From NCBI GenBank assembly GCA_018417955.1, contig JACTVC010000044.1:1-64000 (forward strand): a DNA stretch of 64,000 bases, written 5' to 3'. This DNA comes from Laccaria trichodermophora. Lineage: Eukaryota > Basidiomycota > Agaricomycetes > Agaricales > Hydnangiaceae. The position numbers and the translations under genes are program-made. This document shows positions 48,176 through 59,840 of this stretch, one piece after another (the stretch's first letter is position 1; every line of letters starts with the position of its first letter). A model generated the notes under the pieces. That model made no database searches, was not told the origin of the DNA, and was given only the letters and a program-made list of their open reading frames with translations.

Positions 48176-51100
48176 ATGTTGAAGGTTTCTTGGGTTGCTC
48201 TGCTGTCTTATCTTTGCCTTTCTTGATTATCTGCCATGGACTGTCTGTAACCACAGGTAGTATATCCATTGGATCACTTTCACTCCACCTCAAAGATGCA
48301 TCTGTTTTCTCTGGAACATATTCTGTACCTTTCCAGTCTTGGAAATTTCTGATTAATGAATTCCTTGTATATCCTATAACACAAGAAGGAAGTGACCCTT
48401 CATATCTAAGCCTGGTAATTTCATCCAAAAGTTCTTGTTCTCTGAGTTCCTGTCTAAGATATTTTGCACATCCTCTAGTAATAATGCTGGGTTCAAAGCC
48501 TTGCAGAATGATAGTTCCAGCTGCACTTGAACTTCTGGAGAGGCAAGTGTAGTAAGACATATGAGTATGGCAGCTGTTGAGATGGACAACATTGTATGGT
48601 CTAGTTTTTCCTTGAGCTGCATAATCTGTCATTGCAAAATTAGGTAGAACCCAAACTTGTTGTCTTTCTATAGACTCCTTCATGTCACTGGGGAATGTAC
48701 ATGTAATAGTTTTAGTTCCCTTCACTAAAGGTACCACATTTTCTGGAAGCCCAGGTATTTGAATAGTTTTTGAAGGCTTATCTAATTTTACAAATAGAGT
48801 GTCCAGTATTCTCTTTCCATGTGGACCTTTCTTTGCCTGCCATCCAACTACAAATCCTTCTTGACCTTTGTTATGCATAGCTCAGTTGCATCATTATTTC
48901 TGATCATCACAGGCATTCCAAGGCAGAGTGAAAGCTTTCCAGCAAAGTGTTCAGTTGATCCATGTCTGACATTCCAGACTTGATGTTGATCATCAAAATC
49001 AATTTCATTTGACTTGTGCTTTGATTTTGAAGCAGCCTTTGATTTTCCCCACTTTGTTTTATTAGCTGGATCAGCATCCTTTCCCCATTTATCTATAGAG
49101 TAAAAATGGGTCAATTTTTGGCCTGTCTCCTCAGCAAATCTTTCACACCCCATTTGATTAATTTGATCTTTTTGTGTGTGTCTTCCACATATAATTGCCA
49201 CATTTCTGAATTCCTTTGAAGCAATGTTAGGTCTTCCTGGCTTTTTACTGGCTTGAAGAGTTCTCAAAAATTTAATGTCCTCAGCAGTACAATTTCCATA
49301 TCTCATATTGACCAATGCTTTTCTCAGTGATGCATCTTGGGGAGTCTGAGTTTTCTGCCTCATATTCTCTCTAAGTATCACTACTATTGTTACCTGATGC
49401 CAGAGAGCTTTTCCTACAGCAGCTTCTTGGCCACCTGGCTTTAAGCCTGAATGGACTTGTGTTCCAACTGAGTGACTGTATAGAGATTGACCACCAACAG
49501 GGGGCAGTTGGGCAAAATCACCAGCAAATATCATGTTAACTCCACCATATGGCTTATCAAAATTATTGAGTGCTTTGGCTAACTGTGAAGCAATTTTATA
49601 CATGTCATGGCATGAGAGCATTGATACTTCATCTAAGAATATATAGTCAACTCCATCTAGTCTGGCTCTGACTTGCGCAATGCTTGTGGCCTCATTTCTT
49701 ATACCCATTCCACTCATTGGCACACCCAAAAATGAATGATAAGTTGATCCATTCAGAAGAGCAGCTGATGATCCTGTTGGTCCAAGCACAATAAATCTAT
49801 GAGACTCATTTCTCTGTTGAAAAAAATAAATGAGGGCTTTGAAGACTTGTGATTTTCCAGTACCACCCATGCCACCCAGATACATTTTTAATTGTTCAGT
49901 CTGAGGTTGAACTGCATGATTTGCAACAATTCTAAAGGCTCTTTCTTGCTCTCTGTTGAGGGAATATTTTTTTACAACTTTATCAATCATCCTTTGAGCT
50001 GATTTTTCTTTGGCTTTGAAGTCTGTTGTAAGATATGATTGGTCAACAATTTTTACATCATTTTCATTGGGGTCTATCTGTTGGTTTTTTATATTTTTCT
50101 GAGCTGGGATATTTTTATTTCTTTGAGCCAACTCCTCCTGTCTTTTTTGATCAACTGAAGCTTTCCATTTGGAACTAGGCTGTAATATATCAGGTTGGAT
50201 TGGTTCCTTGTCAACTTCACTTATTCCATTTGGAGATTCATCCATCCAGCCAGCTTCTTTTATTGCAATTTTTGTAGCATTCATTTGCTCTTGGTTTGCC
50301 CTTCCATATTTTCCAAGTGCTGTATATTTATTTTGAGTATTCTCTTCATCATTTTCATCATACTCTGCATCCCCAAAGTGAGCACCATCATATGCATTCA
50401 ATTCATCAAGATCCAACATTGTCTCATTTGACATCCACTGGGGAAATATTCCTTCTGAATCTCCCTTTTTTTGTTGAGCAGAAAAATCATCTCTAGCATC
50501 ATTACACTCATATCTAATATTAAAGTTCTGTATATATTGCCTCTGTTGCACTGTGAATTCATAGTCATTGAAGGTTTCATCCCAAGTGTCTTCCTCAGAT
50601 TTCAGATCATGACCAGTTCTCCAAGGCTTGAATAAAGCAAGCATGGTAGCACAATAATACTCTCTGTCTCCTCTGTCACATCTTGGCAGTGAGCCTCCAA
50701 CAAAGTTGGGGACAACATTACTTTTTTTCTCATTAAATTGAGCTTGATGTGTTTTATAGAGAGGATGGTCTCTAAGAAATGGGTAGGTTATTCTGTTTTC
50801 ACTGACAAGTTCATCATCACTATCATCAGCTTCAATACTGGTTGAGTGTTTATTTATATTAAGCTCATCTCCATCATTATCAGAATCATCAGAATCATCA
50901 ACTAGTTGTGGTAGTACTTCAGTACTGACTTGCTCAATTTTTTCTATCAAGTCCAGTTCATCATCTGAATCTGTGATTTCATCATGCTCTTGGGAGCTAT
51001 TGGCTACTTTGCATCTGGAAGACATTTGAACCCATTCATATAGTGTCTTATCTTCAAATATTGTTGGTCTATAGATGTAATCATGAACTGATGAAAAACC

Positions 51101-52165
51101 CACATATTCACCTTTGCCTTTTTGAAGTACAAGTTTTTCAGGTAACTCCTCTTCCAAGTCTTCCTCTGATCTGAAGGGTTTTAGAGCTTCCCTCACAAAA
51201 TTTTTCCAGTAGACCACTACAAATTTGTGACTGAAATAATGATCAGGATTTCCCAAAAGATATAGAGCAGCCATAGGACCTCCAATCTCCATTCTAGCTG
51301 TTAAACAGTTGCTAGCCTGTGTTACAATTTTTCTTGCCTTTTCTTTTCTTTCTAAAGACCCTCCCAACATTTCAGTGTTTCTGTCATATACACTCCTAAT
51401 AGCATCAAATATTGCATAAGTTTTTAACCCAGGCTTAGTCACATAATCTGAGATATATGCCACTATAGCTTTGATGGCTGTTCCAGATAGAAGACTTGTT
51501 ACATCTGAGTTGCATCTGAGCAGATAAGTGACTGGAGGAGATAGTGTATTAATCTATTCCTCTCCTTTCTTAACATTCAAGGCCCCAGTGTTTGAATCCA
51601 CCTCTGTCTGATCATACAATGTTCTGGGAAATCTAGCTTTACATTTTCCCTGTTTATTCATACATGTAGGTCTATCCTTCTTTGCAGCTTTTTCACCAGC
51701 TGATTTGTTCCTTCCACAATCATGTACATTAGACCTGAGAATCAGATCATCTACTGTCTTTGCATATTCTTGCCACCAGGTGCTAATATTTTCACAATTT
51801 TCACAATTATTGCATTCACAAAATGGAGGAGGTGCTTCAGGTAAAGTCTGAGTTGGATCCTTATAATCCTTGTTTTGATTTTTCTCTATATCTATCTGGT
51901 GCTTCACCTTATCCATTGACCCTGTCATAAATTCACCAATATGGACAGCCTCCAAATATTCAACTATTTTCTTTTGAAAGTCTGAAAAAGGATCCATGAT
52001 TTTATCTCTGATTTCCTGAGGAGTTAAAGCTCCTTTGATCCAAAGTAGCATATGCAAATGTAAAGTCAATCTTCCCTGTTGTTCCACTGTTGCATAAAAT
52101 GCCTCTGTATCTCCATACAGTCCTCTATGTTTTTCACCCACACCAAGAACATGCTTGATGAACAT
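48117..52165 (-). pseudogene. Helitron Rep-helicase, left copy (5'-truncated, broken)
   Basis: Mirror of 53107-57155. The frame starts inside the Rep domain (MFIKHVLGVGEKHRG) at the palindrome centre, so the N-terminal region is missing. It keeps the HUH motif LHLHMLLW, an in-frame TAG at 51554-51556, the Tyr motif YISDYVTK, helicase Walker A GGMGGTGKS and Walker B FLDEVSM. A one-base shift lies near 48872. The breaks are at positions mirrored exactly in the other copy, so they arose before the duplication. Confidence 0.85.
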
Positions 52166-55100
52166 CTCAGACTATTTTGATCTGGAAATATCCTATAAAA
52201 ATCTTACAGAATATCCTGAGGATAGTCCACCAGTTGTAGTGGATTATAGAGTGTCATCTTCAAACAAAGATCCAGAGTCTACAGCTATTAATGATATAGA
52301 AGAGGAAATTGGAACTGAAACTGGCCAGTGTCCATTTGTAGTTCATGGATTGACTGGTGAAGAATATTCAACAAAAAGCTTAAAAGCACTTAAAGCCATT
52401 GCCCTTCAACATTTGACTTCAAATAAAAAGATATTAGCTGTGGGCCATGCACAAGAACCAGAATCATTATACAATAATCCTCAATTATTTCCTCAGATGT
52501 TTCCATGGCTTTTTCCATATGGCCTTGGAGGAATTGGAAACACTCTCCAAAAGGGGTGTCTGTCTGAAATCAAACACAAAAGGCATCTTCTCTTGTACCA
52601 TGACAAGTGCTTTCAAAAGGATTCTCACTTTGCATTAATTGCTTTTAATCATGAGCAAATCAAACAAAAGTACATCTTCAGGATACCTGCTTGCTGAGAC
52701 TCCAAAATTTGACAATATTTCAAAAAGACTTATGGATGTTGAAGTTGAAGTTCTAAGTGACTTGATCCAAAGAATGGAAGATGGAGAGAGAGTAAAGCCT
52801 GAAACTGATGAAGAATTTTTGTGTTTTCAGCTTATTAAAGACTTGGATCATGTTTCAGGAAGAGTTCAAGGCTCAACTACTACCAAGAAATATATGCGCA
52901 ATGAAATCTGGTCTCTTATCTCATTTATTGGAGCTCCATCTTGGTTCATCACATTCTCTCCAGCTGATAACATGCACCCTATATCATTGTACTTTGCTGA
53001 TACTAAGGAAAAGTTTAGTCCATTGTTAAGAGAATATGATGAAAGATACAAATTAATTGCAAATAATCCTGTAGCTGGTGCTAGATTTTTCCACTTCATA
53101 ACTGAGATGTTCATCAAGCATGTTCTTGGTGTGGGTGAAAAACATAGAGGACTGTATGGAGATACAGAGGCATTTTATGCAACAGTGGAACAACAGGGAA
53201 GATTGACTTTACATTTGCATATGCTACTTTGGATCAAAGGAGCTTTAACTCCTCAGGAAATCAGAGATAAAATCATGGATCCTTTTTCAGACTTTCAAAA
53301 GAAAATAGTTGAATATTTGGAGGCTGTCCATATTGGTGAATTTATGACAGGGTCAATGGATAAGGTGAAGCACCAGATAGATATAGAGAAAAATCAAAAC
53401 AAGGATTATAAGGATCCAACTCAGACTTTACCTGAAGCACCTCCTCCATTTTGTGAATGCAATAATTGTGAAAATTGTGAAAATATTAGCACCTGGTGGC
53501 AAGAATATGCAAAGACAGTAGATGATCTGATTCTCAGGTCTAATGTACATGATTGTGGAAGGAACAAATCAGCTGGTGAAAAAGCTGCAAAGAAGGATAG
53601 ACCTACATGTATGAATAAACAGGGAAAATGTAAAGCTAGATTTCCCAGAACATTGTATGATCAGACAGAGGTGGATTCAAACACTGGGGCCTTGAATGTT
53701 AAGAAAGGAGAGGAATAGATTAATACACTATCTCCTCCAGTCACTTATCTGCTCAGATGCAACTCAGATGTAACAAGTCTTCTATCTGGAACAGCCATCA
53801 AAGCTATAGTGGCATATATCTCAGATTATGTGACTAAGCCTGGGTTAAAAACTTATGCAATATTTGATGCTATTAGGAGTGTATATGACAGAAACACTGA
53901 AATGTTGGGAGGGTCTTTAGAAAGAAAAGAAAAGGCAAGAAAAATTGTAACACAGGCTAGCAACTGTTTAACAGCTAGAATGGAGATTGGAGGTCCTATG
54001 GCTGCTCTATATCTTTTGGGAAATCCTGATCATTATTTCAGTCACAAATTTGTAGTGGTCTACTGGAAAAATTTTGTGAGGGAAGCTCTAAAACCCTTCA
54101 GATCAGAGGAAGACTTGGAAGAGGAGTTACCTGAAAAACTTGTACTTCAAAAAGGCAAAGGTGAATATGTGGGTTTTTCATCAGTTCATGATTACATCTA
54201 TAGACCAACAATATTTGAAGATAAGACACTATATGAATGGGTTCAAATGTCTTCCAGATGCAAAGTAGCCAATAGCTCCCAAGAGCATGATGAAATCACA
54301 GATTCAGATGATGAACTGGACTTGATAGAAAAAATTGAGCAAGTCAGTACTGAAGTACTACCACAACTAGTTGATGATTCTGATGATTCTGATAATGATG
54401 GAGATGAGCTTAATATAAATAAACACTCAACCAGTATTGAAGCTGATGATAGTGATGATGAACTTGTCAGTGAAAACAGAATAACCTACCCATTTCTTAG
54501 AGACCATCCTCTCTATAAAACACATCAAGCTCAATTTAATGAGAAAAAAAGTAATGTTGTCCCCAACTTTGTTGGAGGCTCACTGCCAAGATGTGACAGA
54601 GGAGACAGAGAGTATTATTGTGCTACCATGCTTGCTTTATTCAAGCCTTGGAGAACTGGTCATGATCTGAAATCTGAGGAAGACACTTGGGATGAAACCT
54701 TCAATGACTATGAATTCACAGTGCAACAGAGGCAATATATACAGAACTTTAATATTAGATATGAGTGTAATGATGCTAGAGATGATTTTTCTGCTCAACA
54801 AAAAAAGGGAGATTCAGAAGGAATATTTCCCCAGTGGATGTCAAATGAGACAATGTTGGATCTTGATGAATTGAATGCATATGATGGTGCTCACTTTGGG
54901 GATGCAGAGTATGATGAAAATGATGAAGAGAATACTCAAAATAAATATACAGCACTTGGAAAATATGGAAGGGCAAACCAAGAGCAAATGAATGCTACAA
55001 AAATTGCAATAAAAGAAGCTGGCTGGATGGATGAATCTCCAAATGGAATAAGTGAAGTTGACAAGGAACCAATCCAACCTGATATATTACAGCCTAGTTC

Positions 55101-57155
55101 CAAATGGAAAGCTTCAGTTGATCAAAAAAGACAGGAGGAGTTGGCTCAAAGAAATAAAAATATCCCAGCTCAGAAAAATATAAAAAACCAACAGATAGAC
55201 CCCAATGAAAATGATGTAAAAATTGTTGACCAATCATATCTTACAACAGACTTCAAAGCCAAAGAAAAATCAGCTCAAAGGATGATTGATAAAGTTGTAA
55301 AAAAATATTCCCTCAACAGAGAGCAAGAAAGAGCCTTTAGAATTGTTGCAAATCATGCAGTTCAACCTCAGACTGAACAATTAAAAATGTATCTGGGTGG
55401 CATGGGTGGTACTGGAAAATCACAAGTCTTCAAAGCCCTCATTTATTTTTTTCAACAGAGAAATGAGTCTCATAGATTTATTGTGCTTGGACCAACAGGA
55501 TCATCAGCTGCTCTTCTGAATGGATCAACTTATCATTCATTTTTGGGTGTGCCAATGAGTGGAATGGGTATAAGAAATGAGGCCACAAGCATTGCGCAAG
55601 TCAGAGCCAGACTAGATGGAGTTGACTATATATTCTTAGATGAAGTATCAATGCTCTCATGCCATGACATGTATAAAATTGCTTCACAGTTAGCCAAAGC
55701 ACTCAATAATTTTGATAAGCCATATGGTGGAGTTAACATGATATTTGCTGGTGATTTTGCCCAACTGCCCCCTGTTGGTGGTCAATCTCTATACAGTCAC
55801 TCAGTTGGAACACAAGTCCATTCAGGCTTAAAGCCAGGTGGCCAAGAAGCTGCTGTAGGAAAAGCTCTCTGGCATCAGGTAACAATAGTAGTGATACTTA
55901 GAGAGAATATGAGGCAGAAAACTCAGACTCCCCAAGATGCATCACTGAGAAAAGCATTGGTCAATATGAGATATGGAAATTGTACTGCTGAGGACATTAA
56001 ATTTTTGAGAACTCTTCAAGCCAGTAAAAAGCCAGGAAGACCTAACATTGCTTCAAAGGAATTCAGAAATGTGGCAATTATATGTGGAAGACACACACAA
56101 AAAGATCAAATTAATCAAATGGGGTGTGAAAGATTTGCTGAGGAGACAGGCCAAAAATTGACCCATTTTTACTCTATAGATAAATGGGGAAAGGATGCTG
56201 ATCCAGCTAATAAAACAAAGTGGGGAAAATCAAAGGCTGCTTCAAAATCAAAGCACAAGTCAAATGAAATTGATTTTGATGATCAACATCAAGTCTGGAA
56301 TGTCAGACATGGATCAACTGAACACTTTGCTGGAAAGCTTTCACTCTGCCTTGGAATGCCTGTGATGATCAGAAATAATGATGCAACTGAGCTATGCATA
56401 ACAAAGGTCAAGAAGGATTTGTAGTTGGATGGCAGGCAAAGAAAGGTCCACATGGAAAGAGAATACTGGACACTCTATTTGTAAAATTAGATAAGCCTTC
56501 AAAAACTATTCAAATACCTGGGCTTCCAGAAAATGTGGTACCTTTAGTGAAGGGAACTAAAACTATTACATGTACATTCCCCAGTGACATGAAGGAGTCT
56601 ATAGAAAGACAACAAGTTTGGGTTCTACCTAATTTTGCAATGACAGATTATGCAGCTCAAGGAAAAACTAGACCATACAATGTTGTCCATCTCAACAGCT
56701 GCCATACTCATATGTCTTACTACACTTGCCTCTCCAGAAGTTCAAGTGCAGCTGGAACTATCATTCTGCAAGGCTTTGAACCCAGCATTATTACTAGAGG
56801 ATGTGCAAAATATCTTAGACAGGAACTCAGAGAACAAGAACTTTTGGATGAAATTACCAGGCTTAGATATGAAGGGTCACTTCCTTCTTGTGTTATAGGA
56901 TATACAAGGAATTCATTAATCAGAAATTTCCAAGACTGGAAAGGTACAGAATATGTTCCAGAGAAAACAGATGCATCTTTGAGGTGGAGTGAAAGTGATC
57001 CAATGGATATACTACCTGTGGTTACAGACAGTCCATGGCAGATAATCAAGAAAGGCAAAGATAAGACAGCAGAGCAACCCAAGAAACCTTCAACATTTGT
57101 CCCAGCCAAGGGATCAGTTGCAGTCAAGCATAAGCTGGATAATGATGATGATTAA
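52155..57155 (+). pseudogene. Helitron Rep-helicase, right copy (broken)
   Basis: Helitron proteins join a rolling-circle HUH endonuclease to a Pif1-type helicase. The order seen is VVVDYRVSSSNKDPE and CPFVVHGLTGEE (N-terminal region, 52155-52697). A one-base shift near 52665 follows, then GYLLAETPKFDNI and FITFSPADN. HUH motif LHLHMLLW is near 53212. TAG at 53716-53718 sits where related proteins have Trp (GEE-stop-INT). Then come AYISDYVTKPG with the two Tyr and Lys of the active site, acidic linkers, Walker A YLGGMGGTGKS near 55390, DYIFLDEVSML near 55622 and FAGDFAQLPPVGG near 55745. A one-base shift occurs near 56400, then helicase C-terminal TDYAAQGKTRPYNVV and SRSSSAAGTIIL. All key motifs survive but two shifts and a stop make it non-functional as one protein. 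Confidence 0.88.
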
Positions 57156-57999
57156 TATAAAGAAAAAGAGTAAAAAAATAGTGAAGCCTAAGTCTAGCAT
57201 CAAGTTAGGACTTCAATGGGATGGTATAAATTACAGTTGTGCCTATGATAGTTTATTTGTGATTTTATATCATATTTGGAACATAGATCCTCTGAGGTGG
57301 ACTACAAATTTTACAGAGATCAACCAAGATTACTTAGGTGCATTGGCAGATGGTTTCAACAAGGTGCTTGAAGGAACACTTACTTTAGAAAATGTAAGAG
57401 ATGAACTTAGACATGATCTTCATAATTTAGATCCTATCAAATTTCCTATGGGCAAAACAGGAGCTAGTGTTGGACAACTTACATTTGAAATGCTTAAGTA
57501 TGAAAAAAATAATGCAGTGGCTGAAATCATATGTTCAGACTGTGGAAATGCATATGAAGTAGATGATACACTGGGATATGTTCTACATGCATCTGACCCT
57601 ATACCAGCATCAACTTCAAAATGGATAGGATCAATTCAGAGGCCATCTACAGAAATATGTGGGGGTTGCTCAGGTGAAATGATTGAGCATGTATCCTATG
57701 CAGAGGTTCCAAAGATTATCATCCTGGAGTACCCATACTGTAATACTGAAACTAGTCACAAGGTAAAGTTTGTGGTAAATGGAGAAGAAGTCTTACTGAG
57801 CCTGAGAGGCATCATATACCATGGAGATAATCATTTCACCTCTAGAGTTTTTTCATATGAAGGTAAAGTTTGGTTCCATGATGGGATAACCACCAAAAAT
57901 AAGTGTATAGAAGATGGGCAGATAGATGATAAAAGCAATTATGATCTTAGATACTCTCAGGATCAGGAACTTGTTTTAGCTGTATATTCTCAACTTTAA
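57097..57999 (+). CDS. USP-like (peptidase C19-type) cysteine peptidase ORF of the Helitron
   Basis: Residues 41-52 read WDGINYSCAYDS: Asn45 and Cys48 fit the oxyanion and nucleophile positions of ubiquitin-specific protease Cys boxes. Two CxxC pairs (CSDCGNAY near residue 145 and CGGCSGEM near 189) look like the USP zinc-finger insert. HGDNHFTSRVF near residue 244 followed by VWFHDG fits the His box and its acidic partner. At 300 residues it is shorter than most USPs. It overlaps the helicase end by 59 bases in another frame and might once have been fused through a frameshift or intron. A role in removing ubiquitin from the transposition machinery or a host factor is inference. An OTU-like fold is a less likely alternative. 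Confidence 0.65.
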   Translation: MSQPRDQLQSSISWIMMMINIKKKSKKIVKPKSSIKLGLQWDGINYSCAYDSLFVILYHIWNIDPLRWTTNFTEINQDYLGALADGFNKVLEGTLTLENVRDELRHDLHNLDPIKFPMGKTGASVGQLTFEMLKYEKNNAVAEIICSDCGNAYEVDDTLGYVLHASDPIPASTSKWIGSIQRPSTEICGGCSGEMIEHVSYAEVPKIIILEYPYCNTETSHKVKFVVNGEEVLLSLRGIIYHGDNHFTSRVFSYEGKVWFHDGITTKNKCIEDGQIDDKSNYDLRYSQDQELVLAVYSQL

Positions 58000-58340
58000 A
58001 TTAGAACTTTGTCTTGATAAATTTAACATTAAAATAGAATTCTAAATTAATATCTTTATAACATTGAATGCAAGCCACATTAATTTGAAGCAAATGATTA
58101 TAAAGAATTGTAAATAAATGTCAAATGATTTTACAATTTTTTAGACATTGTTACTGTAACATTATTTACAATCTCTTCACACTAATTTGGTTTAAGTTAA
58201 TGTGGCTTGCATCCATTGTTAATGAAAATGTTAAAATATGCCTTTTAAAAAAAAAACTTACTCTACATATTTTTCAGCATTGGAGGTCCATGGGAAGGAC
58301 TCATACATGCCATGCAAAGCACTGGCCCACACCCACAAGT
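58000..58340 (+). other. Helitron 3' terminal region (right copy)
   Basis: AT-rich, with an inverted pair made of ATTGAATGCAAGCCACATTAA (58060-58085) and TTAATGTGGCTTGCATCCATT (58197-58217) that could form a large stem, then an A-run and the end ACACCCACAAG|T. The mirror copy is 46932-47272. Confidence 0.6.
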
Positions 58341-59786
58341 ATCAACTTCTTCGTCTGACGAATAGTTCTTCCATTCAGTCTTCATATTCGTCGGAAATAC
58401 TCCCGCAGCATGCACAGTGCGCGGTTGATCACTCTTAAGCCAATAGGCGTAGCCGATCCATGTCTTAGGACTTGATATGTGCGTTCTGCATGCAGCAGGC
58501 GCCTTCAGTTCATAGTTATCGTTGCAAGGCGTTACTATCTTTGGACTGTCGATCGAGGTTGTCATCTTCACTGGCTGGGTTCTTTGCCCTTCACTTAATG
58601 AGGGGTTTCACATGAGATGTAGTTTTACGGAGGGGTTTAACGAACTTCTAGCAACATTTGATTCAACTCTCTTGTAACTCTGTGTCCTGCGAGGGCAGAG
58701 GGTAGTAGATTCCCTCTCTATTTGGTAGTCCTTATAAGCTTGACCACAAGGTAGCTTCCCAGCTCCTCTCCTAGCAGTTCCTTTATGGGGAATGGATTGC
58801 GAAGGTGCTCTAGCAGTCTCGTGGAAGCTGACAGCCCCTTGACCGGTGTTCCTTCCATACGTCCACATAACCACACTGATCTCCTGTATTAAGGGATTGG
58901 AGACTACAGTTAGATAATGTCGTAACACCAGATAGGGCGGAAACATTTCAGAACGACTCCTAAGGGGAGGTAGCAGCCGTGCAGGGGTAGGCCGGCGATC
59001 CGGAACAAATCCTGCTAGGACTTGGTCGGCGGTTGCTACTACCTGGGAAGGTCCTAGTGGTGGGACATGCTTGTCTTTCATTCAAGTTGGGAATAATTCG
59101 TCTAACGGCCTAAAAGCAATCGGGATGTTATCCTTCGCAGCATCAAAGGATTCCAAGACATGTCCTGCTAACAAGGTAGCAGGTTTCACCCAAACAGGCA
59201 GATCCCTGACTTCTTCATCGACTCGCTTAGATGGAGACACTTGGTTTACTTTAACTGTAGTCTTGGATGGAACTGTTGTGCAGTTGACAACTAACAGAAC
59301 AACACTGGTAGGCAGGGACTTCCAAACCATCTTGCTGGAAACAGTTGTCTTGGAATCATTCGCGCTCTCGAGAGCAGCGGGAGTCTTAGTTGCACTCTTA
59401 CTGGACGCGAACCTTTGATTCGTGCTTCGATAAGCAGTAGAACTCCAGTACGGATCTGTTAGATCAAAGTTGGCCAGCAAGCGTGGTTCCAATAGTATGG
59501 GGATAGGAGGCGAGAATCTGCCACTCATGAGGAGGGCGACTTTAGAGTCACGATCCTTTATCTTTGCTGGAGTTACGGATTTATGATTAGCAGAGTTATT
59601 GATGTAGCGAAACCTGTGATCGAGGTCATAGTCTTTGGTGGAAATGGCTGTCAGACTCATTAAGCGAGGGGGCAGGGAGTTCTGCCAATAGTCGTCTGAT
59701 TTAGATGGTGGAGGTTGACAATTGAGGCGTTGACAGGACTTGTGAGTGAAGTCGTCACCTCCTGTGGAGGGGGCAGTCGAACTCAT
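58341..59786 (-). pseudogene. Uncharacterised gene with in-frame TGA stops, cut by the Helitron
   Basis: From 59786 (MSSTAPSTGGDDFTH) one minus-strand frame continues to the Helitron junction at 58340 and is broken only by TGA at 59082-59084 and 58608-58610. Text before and after each stop stays in frame (ELFPT-stop-MKDKHVPPLGPS; KLHLM-stop-NPSLSEGQ), which fits CGA-to-TGA changes. It contains SATKTPAALESANDSKT, related to repeats in the upstream frame (59841-61169), and Arg/Pro-rich stretches. After the junction the frame runs into Helitron sequence. GC content is higher than its flanks. No known domain recognised; it may belong to the same gene as 59841-61169. Confidence 0.5.
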
Positions 59787-59840
59787 TAAGTGAGATTAAG
59801 TGAGATAGAGGGTAGGTCTGTCAGTGGCCACCTGATTTAA

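Larger units (their letters stand above)
46932..58340. mobile_element. Head-to-head Helitron palindrome
   Basis: Arms 46932-52170 and 53102-58340 (5239 bp each; positions sum to 105272) are mirror images. I see only two mismatches, near 46944 beside the outer end. The 931-bp centre (52171-53101) is single copy and continues the right copy's Rep gene upstream. Each arm carries the Rep nuclease part from its HUH region, the Pif1-like helicase and a peptidase ORF, ending outward in ACACCCACAAG followed by T. The flanks differ: a KDZ gene on the left and an unrelated gene on the right. The 5' end of the Helitron is missing. The 3' end is not a textbook CTRR, so exact termini are inferred from where arm identity stops. 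Confidence 0.85.

Noticed and set aside
24188..58340. All large palindromes could be artefacts of hairpin long reads or assembly
   Set aside because: Kept as a caution only. Element A has a proper 8-bp duplication, element C has a duplication and an empty site, and the Helitron arms have different flanks beginning at the same terminal base. A read artefact would mirror the flanks too.
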